Assembly: GCA_947258865.1 (NCBI GenBank)
Contig: CAMYKC010000027.1
Location: 1-43,224 of the forward strand
Direction: 5' to 3'
Length of the DNA: 43,224 nucleotides
Origin: an uncultured Lysobacterales bacterium
GTDB lineage: Bacteria; Pseudomonadota; Gammaproteobacteria; Xanthomonadales; SZUA-36
Part shown: piece by piece, positions 1-9,062 of the stretch
How the letters are laid out: each line of letters starts with the position of its first letter
How positions within the stretch are numbered: the first letter of the stretch is position 1
The notes under the pieces: model-generated
The model's input: the letters and a program-made list of their open reading frames with translations, nothing else
Told to the model about the DNA's origin: nothing
Database searches by the model: none
Position numbers and translations under genes: made by a program

Positions 1-879
1 TCGCGAATCGGCTGGCATTCAGGCAGCTTCGACGACGGCGTTTATGACCTGTTGCAACAGCGCGAACAATGGCGGCGCCCCAACCTGAATGTCGATTCCG
101 TAGAAATCTACATGGATGGTGTGATCGAATCCGGTACCGCTGCCCTGCTTGAACCGTACAATGATGAAAGATTCGGCCTGGGTCCCCGTTTCTACAGCCA
201 GGACAAGGTCAACAATTGCTTAACCCGATTCGACGCGATGGGGCTGCAGGTGCATGTCCACGCCATTGGTGATGGCGGAATCCGCATGGCGCTGGACGGT
301 TTCGAAGCCATGCGCGAAGCCAATGGCCACAGCAATAACCGGCATCATATCGTGCATCTGCAACTCGTGGGCCTGGCCGATATACCACGTTTTGCCGAAC
401 TGGATGTCAGCGCCACCTTCCAGTCGCTTTGGGCCTATCCCGATCCCTCGGTTACCGAACTGGACGTCCCGATCCTCGGTAAAGAGCGGGTCTGGCGTAT
501 GTACCCGATCAGAAGCATCAGGGAAACGGGCGGGCGGATTGTCGGCGGCAGCGATTATTTCGTCACCGACCTGAATCCCCTGCACGCCATCGAGGTGGCG
601 GTCACCCGCCGGGATCCCTACAGCAATGCGGTACCCGAGCTGAACGAAAATGAACGGATGGACCTGGCCACTATGATAGAGGCTTACACGATCAATGGCG
701 CTTACCTGATGAGCCTGGAAGATTATCAGGGTTCGATCGAAACCGGGAAGCGGGCCGACCTGATCGTACTTGATCGCAACTTGTTCGAGATTCCAGTCCA
801 CGAGATAATCGAAGCCCGCGTGGCGATGACGCTGTTTGGCGGTAAAGTAGTGTACCAGCAAATTCTTGATTCAGAGTGA
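1..879 (+). CDS. Amidohydrolase family 3 (YtcJ-like), 5' end outside window
   Basis: The reading frame is open from base 1 to a TGA at 877-879, so only the C-terminal 292 residues are seen. Family marks are VHVHAIGDGG (metal-site HxH of the TIM barrel), an HHIVHLQLV strand, a GGSDYFVTDLNPL segment with a conserved Asp, and the closing GSIETGKRADLIVLDRNLFEIP that completes the composite beta-sandwich domain. This matches YtcJ-like metal-dependent hydrolases, usually of about 550 residues and acting on C-N bonds of amides or ureas. The real substrate cannot be read from sequence. The signal peptide, if present, lies outside the window. No co-directional partner follows closely; 136 bases separate it from the next start. 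Confidence 0.85.
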   Translation, partial: SRIGWHSGSFDDGVYDLLQQREQWRRPNLNVDSVEIYMDGVIESGTAALLEPYNDERFGLGPRFYSQDKVNNCLTRFDAMGLQVHVHAIGDGGIRMALDGFEAMREANGHSNNRHHIVHLQLVGLADIPRFAELDVSATFQSLWAYPDPSVTELDVPILGKERVWRMYPIRSIRETGGRIVGGSDYFVTDLNPLHAIEVAVTRRDPYSNAVPELNENERMDLATMIEAYTINGAYLMSLEDYQGSIETGKRADLIVLDRNLFEIPVHEIIEARVAMTLFGGKVVYQQILDSE

Positions 880-1015
880 AACCCAACTTCACAATAGTTA
901 TTGACTCCACTGTGGAAAATGTGGGTGCCGGGACCTGACCGGAAGCGCTCCAAAACACCCGATGCTGTATACTGCGACAAAGCCAAGGACAGACATTAAA
1001 ATATCAGGGACATAT

Positions 1016-4000
1016 ATGGCGCTGTATTTCTCTGTTTCACTTTTTCGGAAACGCATGTATTACCTGTGCGGCTTGGTCTTTCTTTTTCTTTGCACCTCAT
1101 CCCAGGCCCAGCTCGTATGCACCAACGATGTTAACGGGCCGAACGACCCCGCGGGTGACGGCCAGTCTGATATCACTCAACTGTGTATCGATGAGTCCGG
1201 CCTCCCGGCCTCATTTGAGGTTAAATTCTCCTGGGACGATAATTCCTTTTCCGGCGCCAACACGGGTGATGCGTGTGTCCTCTTCGATCTAGATGGAGAC
1301 GCCGCGGGCGATATCGATTACGCGCTGTGCGCCAGCGTGGGCGGCAACCCGGGAAGCCTGGTCGCCGGCCCAACCTTCTATTCCTGCTCGGGTCAGCCTG
1401 ATCGGTGCGGAAATTCGGCGCTGATCGGCGGCGGGGCCAGCTCATGTTCCGGAACGACGGAAAATACCGATCCATTCAGCGGCGGCGACGATTTCCCCGA
1501 GGACACCGTTGTGAATTGCACGGTGGATACCGGCGACATCCCGGCGGGCTGGGTGCGGACCAACTTCTGTTCCTTTCCTTCGTCTCAGCCCAATTCCGAT
1601 CCGAAAGACTGCATTGGCTACCTCGGTGGTGGCTTCATAGAGATCACGAAGAGGGCATTTCCGGATGATGCCGTTTCGGCAGCGACCTCCTTCAGTTTTT
1701 CGGTCTCGGGTACCGGCACCGAACAGGGATCTCCCGTCACGATCAACGAGACAGTGATCGTCAACGGCAACAGCAGCAATGCGATCAGCGTGCCCCAAGG
1801 CGGACCCTACACCGTTGCCGAGGCGGCTCAGGCCGGATGGACCACCACGGAAGCAATGTGCGACGGTGGGACCGTGTCGGGGTCCACCGTTACCGGAATT
1901 ACGGTTGCCGCGAGCAGCACGACTCACTGCGAGTTCAGCAACCTGCGGTCAGGCTCGATTACAATCGTGAAGTCAGCGAGTCCGGCCGACGGCACCGATT
2001 TTTCGTTCAGCGGTGACCTGGGTAGTTTTACGCTCGATGTCGATACATCGCCAACCCTCAGCGACAACATCAGTTTTGACTCTCCGGCCCCCGGAATCTA
2101 CACCGTGGCCGAAGCGGCCACGCCGCCGTTCGTTCTCGACAGCATTGTCTGCGAGGGAGACGACGACAGTGGTTCCGTCGTCGATCTCGGCCAGCGCCAG
2201 GTCGCGATCGATTACGATGCCGCAGAAGGCATCCTGTGTACGTTTACCAACCTCACCGGCGCCGACGTCGCGCTGACCAAAGCGCTGGACACGGCGGGGC
2301 CATACACGGTCGGCCAGACCGTCCAGTACACCCTGGTGGTGAGCAATGGCGGGCCGAGTACGGCGACCGCGGTGACGGTCAGCGACACGCCGACGAACCT
2401 GACGATCGATACCGTCAGCAGCACACCGCTGGGCACCTGCACGGCACTGCCCTGCACGCTGGCCAGCCTGGCCGACGGTGCCAGCGAGACGATTACAGTG
2501 CTGGCGACGATCGATGCGGCGGGCGCCTTCGACAATGTGGCGGCGGCGAACGCGGCCGAGGCGGACCCCGACCCGGGCAACAACACGGACGACAGCGGCA
2601 ACGGTGGGACGGCGGCAGCAGCAGCCGATCCGGTCCTCGGTATCGCCAAACAGGCGGGACCCGTGGTCGACAATTTCGACGGGACCTTCACCACGACGGT
2701 CACGATCACGCTGGAGAACCTCGGCAACGTGGTGTTGCAAGAGGTGCAGGTCAGCGACGATTTGAGTGTCGTATATCCGCTACCGGCCATGTTCAGCGTG
2801 GCCAACGTGACCAGTCCGCTGCTGAGCGCGAACCCCTCGTTCGACGGCGTCAGTGACACGGACTTACTGCTGGGGACCGACGTGCTGGCCGTCGGGCAGC
2901 GGACCACTGTGGCCTTTGATCTGACCTTCGATCCCGATGTGCTCAGCGGGCCCTTCGCGAACTCGGCGAGCGGTCAGGCGGTCGGTCCGGGCGGCGCCCC
3001 GACGAGTGATGTCTCGGACGAGGGCAACACGCCGGATGCCAGCGGAGACGGCGATCCGGGTGGAATCGGAGAAGACGATCCAACTCAGATCGGTTTTGTA
3101 GCGCAACCTCAAATCGGCGTGGCCAAGGCCGCTTCCCCGACGACCGACAATGGCGATGGCACGTTCACCACGACGATCACCTTGCGGGTCGAAAACCTCG
3201 GCAATGTCATTCTGCAAGACCTGCAGATCAGTGATGATCTCAGCGCGGCTTTCCCGGCGCCGGCGACGGTCGTGGTGACCAGCCCGACCAGCCCGACACT
3301 CGACTTAGACGCCGTTTTCGATGGTCTGAGCAATCCGGATCTGCTGCTCGGCACGGACAGCCTCGGCGTGGGGCAGAGCGCGACGGTGAGCTTCAACCTG
3401 ACCTTCGACCCGGCCGGTCTGACCGGACCGTTCAGCAACACGGCGGTCGCCAGCGCCATGTCGCCGGCTGGCGCTCCCACCACCGATCAGTCGGACAGTG
3501 GCAGTGACCCGGATCCCAACGCTGACGGTGATCCCGGTGGTCCCGGGGAAGACGATCCGACGCCCATCACCTTCATCGAGAACCCGGTGCTCGGCGTTGC
3601 CAAGGCGGCCAGTCCGACGACCGACAACGGCGATGGCAGCTTTACGACCACGATCACGCTGACGCTGGAAAACCTGGGCAACGTCACCCTGAATGACGTG
3701 CAGGTCAGCGACGATCTCGGTGCGGCTTTCCCGGCGCCAGCGGCTGTGAGTGTGGCCAATCTGACCAGCCCGTTCCTGAGTCTGAATCCCGCCTACGACG
3801 GTGTCAGCGAGATCGACTTGCTGCTGGGCAGCGACAGCCTGCCGGTCGCGAGCACGGCGACCGTGACCTTTGATATCACATTCAATCCCAACGGCCTTGC
3901 CGGACCGTTCAGCAACACGGCGCTCGGCGATGCCACCGGCCCGGCAGGCACACCGACCAGCGACCGTTCCGATAGCGGTACCGAGACGGACGGCAGCGGT

Positions 4001-7000
4001 GACGGGGATCCGGGCGGTCCGGGAGAGGACGACCCGACCGCAATCATTTTTGTCGAAAATCCGGTAGTCGACATCGCCAAGTCTTCGAGTCCAACGATCG
4101 ACAACCTCGATGGCACTTTTACCACCACCATCACCTTGCTGGTCGAAAACCTGGGTAATGTCGTGCTCAACGATCTGGCCATCACCGACGATCTGACGGC
4201 GACCTTCCCGGCATCGGTGACGTTCGGTGTGACCAACCTGAACAGTGTCGCCCTGACCACCAACCCGGGCTTCGACGGCACTTCTGACACCGATTTGCTG
4301 GCCGGCACCGATGTTCTGCCGGTGGGCGGGTCAGCGACGCTGGCGTTCGACATCACCTTTAATCCCGGGGCCTTGCCCGGGCCGTTCCTCAACACCGCCA
4401 TCGCCAGCGCGGTGGGCCCGGGCGGTGCCAGCACCAGCGACCGCTCGAACTCCGGCAATGACCCGGACCCCAATGACGACGGCGACCCGAGCGTTCCGGA
4501 CGAAGACATCCCAACGCCGATCAGCTATGTGGAACAGCCGGTCCTGGGCGTGGCCAAGGCCGCTTCCCCGACGACCGACAATGGCGACGGCACGTTCACC
4601 ACGACGATCACGGTGACGCTGGCCAATCTGGGCAACGTGCTGCTGAGCGATGTCCAGGTGATCGACGACCTCAGCCTGGCGTTTCCCGCACCATCGACCT
4701 ACACCGTCAGCAACCTGACCAGCGCGACCCTGGCCGCCAACGCTGCGTTCGACGGGGCCGCGATCCCGGCCCTGCTGGCCGGCAGCGACACCCTTGCGGT
4801 CGGGCAGTCGGGCAGCGTGACCTTCGATCTGACGTTCGATCCCAACGGGTTGCCGGGGCCGTTCCTCAACTCGGCGCAGGCCAGCGGCGCCGGGCCCGGG
4901 GGAACCGTGAGCAGCGACCTGTCCGATGCCGGCAGTCAGCCGGATGCCAACGGCAACGGTGATCCGGGCGATCCGGAGGAGAATGATCCGACGGTCATTG
5001 ACTTCGCGGAAAATCCAGTCCTGGGTGTGGCCAAGGCCGTCGGTGCCACGCTCGACAACGGCAACGGCACCTTCACCACGACGGTGACCATCGCGGTACA
5101 GAACCTCGGCAACGTGGTGCTGCAGAATCTGCAGGCAGTCGATGATCTGAGCGCGACGTTCCCGGCTCCGGCGACGTTCACGGTCGACAATGTCTTGAGC
5201 GCTGCACTGACCGTCAATCCCCTGTTCGACGGCGCGGGCGAAACCAATCTCCTCGCGGGCACCGACAACCTGGCGGTTGGCGTGAACGCGCAGGTCAGCT
5301 TCGACATCACCTTCGATCCGCAAACGCTGCCCGGGCCGTTCCTCAACTCGGCCACGGCCGCGGCGCAGAGCCCTGGTGGTGAGACGACGAGCGACCTGTC
5401 TGACAACGGCACGGAAGCGGATGCCAATGGCAACGGCGATCCGGGCGATCCGGAGGAGAATGATCCCAGCCCGATCACCTTTGCCGAGAACCCGGTGATC
5501 GGTGCGGCCAAGACGGCTGAGCCCGCCATCGATCTGGGTGGGGGCAGCTTCCAGACGACCGTCACGCTGACGGTGGAAAATCTGGGCAATGTCGTGCTCA
5601 GTGGCGTGGCCATCAGCGACGATCTCGACGCGGTTATCCCCGCGCCCGCCACCTTCAGCGTGTCGGCGATCGGCAGCACGACACTGACCGTCAATCCGGC
5701 CTTTGACGGCAGTACCGACATCGAGCTGCTGAGCGGCGCCGACAATCTGGCCGTTGGCGAAACCGCGGCGGTGAGCTTTGTACTCACCTTCCAGCCCAAT
5801 GGCGTGGCCGGCCCATTCGACAACGCGGCGATCGCGCAGGCCAGCGGTCCGGGCGGCGGCACCAGTGCCGACCGTTCGGACAACGGCACGACCACCGACA
5901 GCAATGGTGACGGCAATCCCGGCGGGCTCGGCGAAGACGACCCCACGCCGATCAGCTTTGACGCGCAGCCGGTCATCGGCGCTGCCAAGGATGCAACCGC
6001 CTCCATCGACAATGGTGACGGCACCTTTACGACGACCGTGACGGTGGTGATCGAGAACCTGGGCAACGTGGTGTTGAGCAATGTCCAGATCAGCGACGAT
6101 CTGCTCACGACCTTCCCGCCACCGGCGACGTTCGTAACCGGCCCGCCGGCCTCATCCAGCCTGAGCGTCAACCCGGGCTTTGACGGGGCCGGCTCGATCA
6201 ACCTGCTGAGCGGGACTGATACGCTGGCGATCGGTGAGACTGCGAGTGTGAGCTTTGAATTGACATTCGCGCCCAACGGCTCTATTGGACCGTTCAGCAA
6301 TACCGCCATCGCCAGCGCAACCGATGCCGGGGGCCAACCGACCTCGGATCGATCGGCCGCCGGCAATGACCCCGACCCCAATGGCGATGGCAATCCCAAT
6401 TTGCCGGGTGTTGAAGACACGCCCACACAAATCGGCTTCACCGAGCGAACCGTCCTCGGTATCGCCAAGGAAGCAGGGCCGGTTACTGACAACTTCGACG
6501 AAACTTTCACTATACCGCTCACCATGTACCTTGAGAATCTGGGCAACGTGGTATTGACGAATGTCCAGGTCAGCGACGATCTGCGCGCGGTCTTTTCTGT
6601 GCCGGCGATCATTATCATCTCTGATTTGGCGAGTCCGGATTTGAGCGTCAATCCGGGCTTCGACGGCGACACCGACATTGATCTTTTGCTGGGAATCGAC
6701 TCTCTCAGCCCCGGCATGACCGCCCAGGTTTCTTTCAGTCTGACGGTAGAGCCAATCGATCAACATGCCCCTTTCATTAACCTTGCCACCGCCAACGCGA
6801 TTACCGCCGCCGGAACGCCGGTTACGGACAGCTCGACCGATGGTAACGATCCCGATCCGGATGGCAATGGCGATCCCAGTGAGATGGATCCTATGTTACT
6901 CCTGATACCGGAGCCTGAGGTTGAAATTCCGACCCTGAACCGGCTGGGTCTATTGTTACTCATCTTGCTGATGAGCGGTATCGGCATGTGGCGCTTGCGT

Positions 7001-7006
7001 TTCTGA
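1016..7006 (+). CDS. Giant secreted repeat protein with IPTL-CTERM sorting signal
   Basis: Predicted 1996-residue cell-surface or exported protein. ATG 1016 is preferred because AGGGA at 1006-1010 sits just upstream; 962 (no ribosome site) and 1055 are alternatives. Order of parts: signal peptide ending SSQAQ; a Cys-containing N-terminal region of about 190 residues; two prealbumin-like (SpaA/collagen-binding-B type) segments marked by TVAEAA and CEFSNL/CTFTNL; one DUF11-like domain from about residue 416 (VGQTVQYTLVVSNGGPSTA); nine 159-residue repeats from residue 539; then IPTLNRLGLLLLILLMSG followed by WRLRF. The tail has the IPTL motif, a hydrophobic helix and basic residues, as in IPTL-CTERM proteins, which are sorted by an exosortase. 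Each repeat ends in an Asp-rich stretch (DPDPNxDGDP) that resembles calcium-binding loops. Cysteines occur only before the repeats. A role in adhesion or matrix is inference. Confidence 0.88.
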   Translation: MALYFSVSLFRKRMYYLCGLVFLFLCTSSQAQLVCTNDVNGPNDPAGDGQSDITQLCIDESGLPASFEVKFSWDDNSFSGANTGDACVLFDLDGDAAGDIDYALCASVGGNPGSLVAGPTFYSCSGQPDRCGNSALIGGGASSCSGTTENTDPFSGGDDFPEDTVVNCTVDTGDIPAGWVRTNFCSFPSSQPNSDPKDCIGYLGGGFIEITKRAFPDDAVSAATSFSFSVSGTGTEQGSPVTINETVIVNGNSSNAISVPQGGPYTVAEAAQAGWTTTEAMCDGGTVSGSTVTGITVAASSTTHCEFSNLRSGSITIVKSASPADGTDFSFSGDLGSFTLDVDTSPTLSDNISFDSPAPGIYTVAEAATPPFVLDSIVCEGDDDSGSVVDLGQRQVAIDYDAAEGILCTFTNLTGADVALTKALDTAGPYTVGQTVQYTLVVSNGGPSTATAVTVSDTPTNLTIDTVSSTPLGTCTALPCTLASLADGASETITVLATIDAAGAFDNVAAANAAEADPDPGNNTDDSGNGGTAAAAADPVLGIAKQAGPVVDNFDGTFTTTVTITLENLGNVVLQEVQVSDDLSVVYPLPAMFSVANVTSPLLSANPSFDGVSDTDLLLGTDVLAVGQRTTVAFDLTFDPDVLSGPFANSASGQAVGPGGAPTSDVSDEGNTPDASGDGDPGGIGEDDPTQIGFVAQPQIGVAKAASPTTDNGDGTFTTTITLRVENLGNVILQDLQISDDLSAAFPAPATVVVTSPTSPTLDLDAVFDGLSNPDLLLGTDSLGVGQSATVSFNLTFDPAGLTGPFSNTAVASAMSPAGAPTTDQSDSGSDPDPNADGDPGGPGEDDPTPITFIENPVLGVAKAASPTTDNGDGSFTTTITLTLENLGNVTLNDVQVSDDLGAAFPAPAAVSVANLTSPFLSLNPAYDGVSEIDLLLGSDSLPVASTATVTFDITFNPNGLAGPFSNTALGDATGPAGTPTSDRSDSGTETDGSGDGDPGGPGEDDPTAIIFVENPVVDIAKSSSPTIDNLDGTFTTTITLLVENLGNVVLNDLAITDDLTATFPASVTFGVTNLNSVALTTNPGFDGTSDTDLLAGTDVLPVGGSATLAFDITFNPGALPGPFLNTAIASAVGPGGASTSDRSNSGNDPDPNDDGDPSVPDEDIPTPISYVEQPVLGVAKAASPTTDNGDGTFTTTITVTLANLGNVLLSDVQVIDDLSLAFPAPSTYTVSNLTSATLAANAAFDGAAIPALLAGSDTLAVGQSGSVTFDLTFDPNGLPGPFLNSAQASGAGPGGTVSSDLSDAGSQPDANGNGDPGDPEENDPTVIDFAENPVLGVAKAVGATLDNGNGTFTTTVTIAVQNLGNVVLQNLQAVDDLSATFPAPATFTVDNVLSAALTVNPLFDGAGETNLLAGTDNLAVGVNAQVSFDITFDPQTLPGPFLNSATAAAQSPGGETTSDLSDNGTEADANGNGDPGDPEENDPSPITFAENPVIGAAKTAEPAIDLGGGSFQTTVTLTVENLGNVVLSGVAISDDLDAVIPAPATFSVSAIGSTTLTVNPAFDGSTDIELLSGADNLAVGETAAVSFVLTFQPNGVAGPFDNAAIAQASGPGGGTSADRSDNGTTTDSNGDGNPGGLGEDDPTPISFDAQPVIGAAKDATASIDNGDGTFTTTVTVVIENLGNVVLSNVQISDDLLTTFPPPATFVTGPPASSSLSVNPGFDGAGSINLLSGTDTLAIGETASVSFELTFAPNGSIGPFSNTAIASATDAGGQPTSDRSAAGNDPDPNGDGNPNLPGVEDTPTQIGFTERTVLGIAKEAGPVTDNFDETFTIPLTMYLENLGNVVLTNVQVSDDLRAVFSVPAIIIISDLASPDLSVNPGFDGDTDIDLLLGIDSLSPGMTAQVSFSLTVEPIDQHAPFINLATANAITAAGTPVTDSSTDGNDPDPDGNGDPSEMDPMLLLIPEPEVEIPTLNRLGLLLLILLMSGIGMWRLRF
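2630..6925 (+). repeat. Nine tandem 159-residue coding repeats
   Basis: Repeats begin at the codon for P/T in the motif PVLGVAK-like: 2630, 3107, 3584, 4061, 4538, 5015, 5492, 5969 and 6449. Seven successive spacings are exactly 477 bases and the last is 480. Each unit reads xVLGxAK, then DNxDGTFTTTxTxxxxNLGNVxL, xxxDDL, FDGxxxxxLLxGxDxLxVG, GPFxNxAxA, and an Asp/Gly-rich linker ending in E(D/N)DPTxI. The ninth unit ends exactly at the IPTL motif. Confidence 0.93.
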
Positions 7007-7130
7007 GGCGCAGCCGAAAAAAGTGCTGCTCGAACGCCGTCCATACGTAGGCGGGAGCAGGCAGGCGAGACTCCTTAACCAGTCCTTATTCCACATGCTC
7101 CCTCCCCGCGAGCGGTATACGCTTTATGCC

Positions 7131-7571
7131 ATGAACCGTTCCTTCCGACCCGCATTAATCGGTGTAATCGCTGCGATCGCAATCACGACCAGCATGGACG
7201 CCAGCGGTTATACCACCTTCAGCGCCCTGCCCCTGCTTCCGCTAACCGCCATTTTCTGGTACCTGCAGAAATTTTCCCGCCAGGAGATGGGGCTGACCTG
7301 GGGCAATCAGCAAAGCTATGTAGTCGCCGTGGCCTATCCCGTCATCGTTCTGGGGTTGATTGCAGGTTTTGCTCTCGCAGCTGGAGCTACCGACACCAGC
7401 GGAGCTGACTGGAATAAAACTTTCCTCAACATAGCGCTGATGAGTTCAACTGGTGTGCTAATGGGCATTCTCACCGAGGAAGGATTTTTCCGGGGCTGGC
7501 TATGGGCGGCGCTACGGCGGGCGGCTCGAACGTCTGACCCCAGAGATGTTCCACCATCACGTATGAAGTGA
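7131..7571 (+). pseudogene. CPBP-family intramembrane protease, 3' truncated
   Basis: Residues 1 to about 133 from ATG 7131 look like a normal CPBP (Abi/CAAX-protease-like) membrane protein: several hydrophobic helices and the first catalytic motif, EEGFFRGWLWAAL. Family members continue for another 80 to 100 residues with the FxxxH and HxxxN motifs. Here the frame passes at about 7525-7535 into sequence that is the antisense of a CoA-transferase and stops at 7571 after a foreign tail (TSDPRDVPPSRMK). The missing motifs supply metal or catalytic residues, so the product is probably inactive. An earlier in-frame ATG at 7095 or 7023 is possible but lacks a clear ribosome site. Alternative: an assembly chimera at the junction. 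Confidence 0.75.
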
Positions 7572-8181
7572 GGGACTCGAACATCGGCACCTCGATCTCC
7601 TGACCCTGACCGCTGCGCTCCTTGTGGAACAGTGCCGCGAGCACAGCTTGTACCACAAACAGGCCGGTCGTCTTGTCCGCCACGACCGTCGGCAGGTAAC
7701 GGGGTTCACCCAGCACCATCTCGTTCAAAGCGGCGATGCCGCTGGCGGCCTGGATGGAATCGTCCAGCGCGCCCTTGTTACCGTAAGGACCCTTTTAGCT
7801 GTAACCATATGTTGCACAGTAGATGATCTCGGGATTTACATCCCTGACCGCCTCATAGTCCAGCCCCAGTCTTTGCATGGCGCCTGGCCTGAAGTTATGC
7901 ACAAGGACATCGGCTTCCTCGATAATTTTCAGCGCGGCCGCCTTACCGCGCTTCGACTTCAGGTCCAGCACCAGGCTGCGTTTGTTGCGGTTGCAGCCAA
8001 CGAAAAGCGAAGCCATGTCGGGGTGGTTTCGATAGGGTCCCAGGTTACGATTCGTATCGCCGGAAGGCGGCTCGATCTTAATAATGTCCGCGCCCGGGTC
8101 ACCCAGCATCTGGCAGGCATAAGGACCCAGGACCACGCTGGTCATCTCGACAATTTTTACGCCATCCAGGGGTGCGGTCAC
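7471..8181 (-). pseudogene. CaiB/BaiF family III CoA-transferase, interrupted and truncated
   Basis: Starts with GTG at 8181. Residues 1-128 are a good class III CoA-transferase N-terminus: LDGVKIVEMTSVVLGPYACQ, LGDPGADIIKIEPP, the NRNKRSLVLDLKS segment with the usual catalytic Asp, and EADVLVHNFRPGAMQRLGLDY. An in-frame TAA (7795-7797) follows IIYCATYGYS. The same frame then continues as KGPYGNKGALDDSIQAASG and VADKTTGLFVVQAVLAALFH, up to EHLWGQTFEPP. After about 7525 the sequence becomes the antisense of the CPBP gene. Family members have about 400 residues, so roughly the last 40 percent is missing. It starts 6 bases after the upstream amidohydrolase stop, which suggests a former operon. 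Confidence 0.85.
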
Positions 8182-8187
8182 GGCCCT

Positions 8188-9054
8188 CTACTCCTGGTCG
8201 AGGCCATATAGCCTGATCGCGTTGTCGCGCATGAATTTGCGGCGCGCTTCTGGCTTCAGGCCGAAGGCGTCGATTTCGTCCACGGTTCGCTTGAACTGCA
8301 GCACAGGGAAATCCGACCCGAAAATGGCCTTGTTCTGCCCGTAGGAATTGATGTACTTCACCACCGATTCTGGCCAGTATTTCGGGCTGTGCGCATCGGT
8401 ACAGAGATAGACATTTTCGTGCTTCCAGGCCATGGCGATCATCTCGTCGGCCCAGGGAATTCCCACGTGCGTGCCAATCAACTTCAATTCCGGCAGATCG
8501 CAGGCGATGTCATCCAGGTAAATGGGCCGGCCAACGGAGCGGCAGCGCTGCTCTCTCGAATAAATCAGTGATTGGCCCACCTGCATCTGCACCGGGATAT
8601 CCAGCTCGATGCACTTGGTGTAAAAGGGATACCATTTCGCCGCATTGGGCGCCAATTCATACCAGTGCGGATACATGTGGGCGCCGATGAAGCCCATGTT
8701 GGTCACTGCCTCTTCCAGCGCCCGGACTCCGTCCATGCCCTGGTATGGATCCAGCCCTATCAGGCCGGAGAAGCGGTCTGGATAAGCGGCAACTGCGTCT
8801 GCCACGACTTCCGGTGGCATGTGGTAACTGCCGGGCAAACCCGGACGGCCGGTCTTCGCAGCCACCAGAAAGGCGCGCCCGATTCCGGCAGAGTCCATCT
8901 GGGCGATCATTGCTTCCAGGCTGATGCCGCGGCTGTCATGCGAGCCCTTGACCTTGCCAATGAAGAATTCATCCGTCCAGTCGGGCCGGTGGGAAATCGC
9001 TTCGGGTGTCCAGATATTGACTACGGCGTCTATCGCCAGGTATTCAGCACTCAC
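8188..9054 (-). CDS. Amidohydrolase 2 (ACMSD-like) family protein
   Basis: Predicted 288-residue cytoplasmic TIM-barrel hydrolase or decarboxylase-like protein, GTG start at 9054 with TAGGT shortly upstream. Family marks are FIGAHMYPHWYEL, LKLIGTHVGIPWADEMI, KHENVYLCTDAHSPKYWP and KAIFGSDFPVL, which carry the usual His and Asp metal ligands of the later strands. The N-terminus reads AIDAVVNIWTPE where most members have an HxH pair, so one metal-ligand pair seems absent. It lies 8 bases after the transporter stop and 6 bases before the CoA-transferase remnant, so all three were probably one transcript. Pairing of such amidohydrolases with CoA-transferases suggests an aromatic or organic-acid catabolic route, but the substrate is unknown. 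Confidence 0.82.
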   Translation of the reverse strand: MSAEYLAIDAVVNIWTPEAISHRPDWTDEFFIGKVKGSHDSRGISLEAMIAQMDSAGIGRAFLVAAKTGRPGLPGSYHMPPEVVADAVAAYPDRFSGLIGLDPYQGMDGVRALEEAVTNMGFIGAHMYPHWYELAPNAAKWYPFYTKCIELDIPVQMQVGQSLIYSREQRCRSVGRPIYLDDIACDLPELKLIGTHVGIPWADEMIAMAWKHENVYLCTDAHSPKYWPESVVKYINSYGQNKAIFGSDFPVLQFKRTVDEIDAFGLKPEARRKFMRDNAIRLYGLDQE

Positions 9055-9062
9055 GTTTTTAC

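Noticed and set aside
901-973. TTGACT and TATACT as a promoter of the giant repeat gene
   Set aside because: The two boxes are 61 bases apart, far from the 16-18 needed, and neither has a partner at a proper distance.
4936-6717. Long open frame of 593 codons on the minus strand across the repeat gene
   Set aside because: It is a shadow of the repeated, GC-rich coding sequence of the plus-strand gene. The translation is low-complexity with no ribosome site or family marks.
2630-6925. Regular repeats as a CRISPR array or satellite DNA
   Set aside because: The 477-base period is a whole number of codons, the frame is open throughout, and the units are diverged protein repeats with no short identical repeats and spacers.
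7624-8211. Open frame of 195 codons on the plus strand
   Set aside because: It is the antisense of the CoA-transferase remnant, which has clear family motifs on the minus strand.
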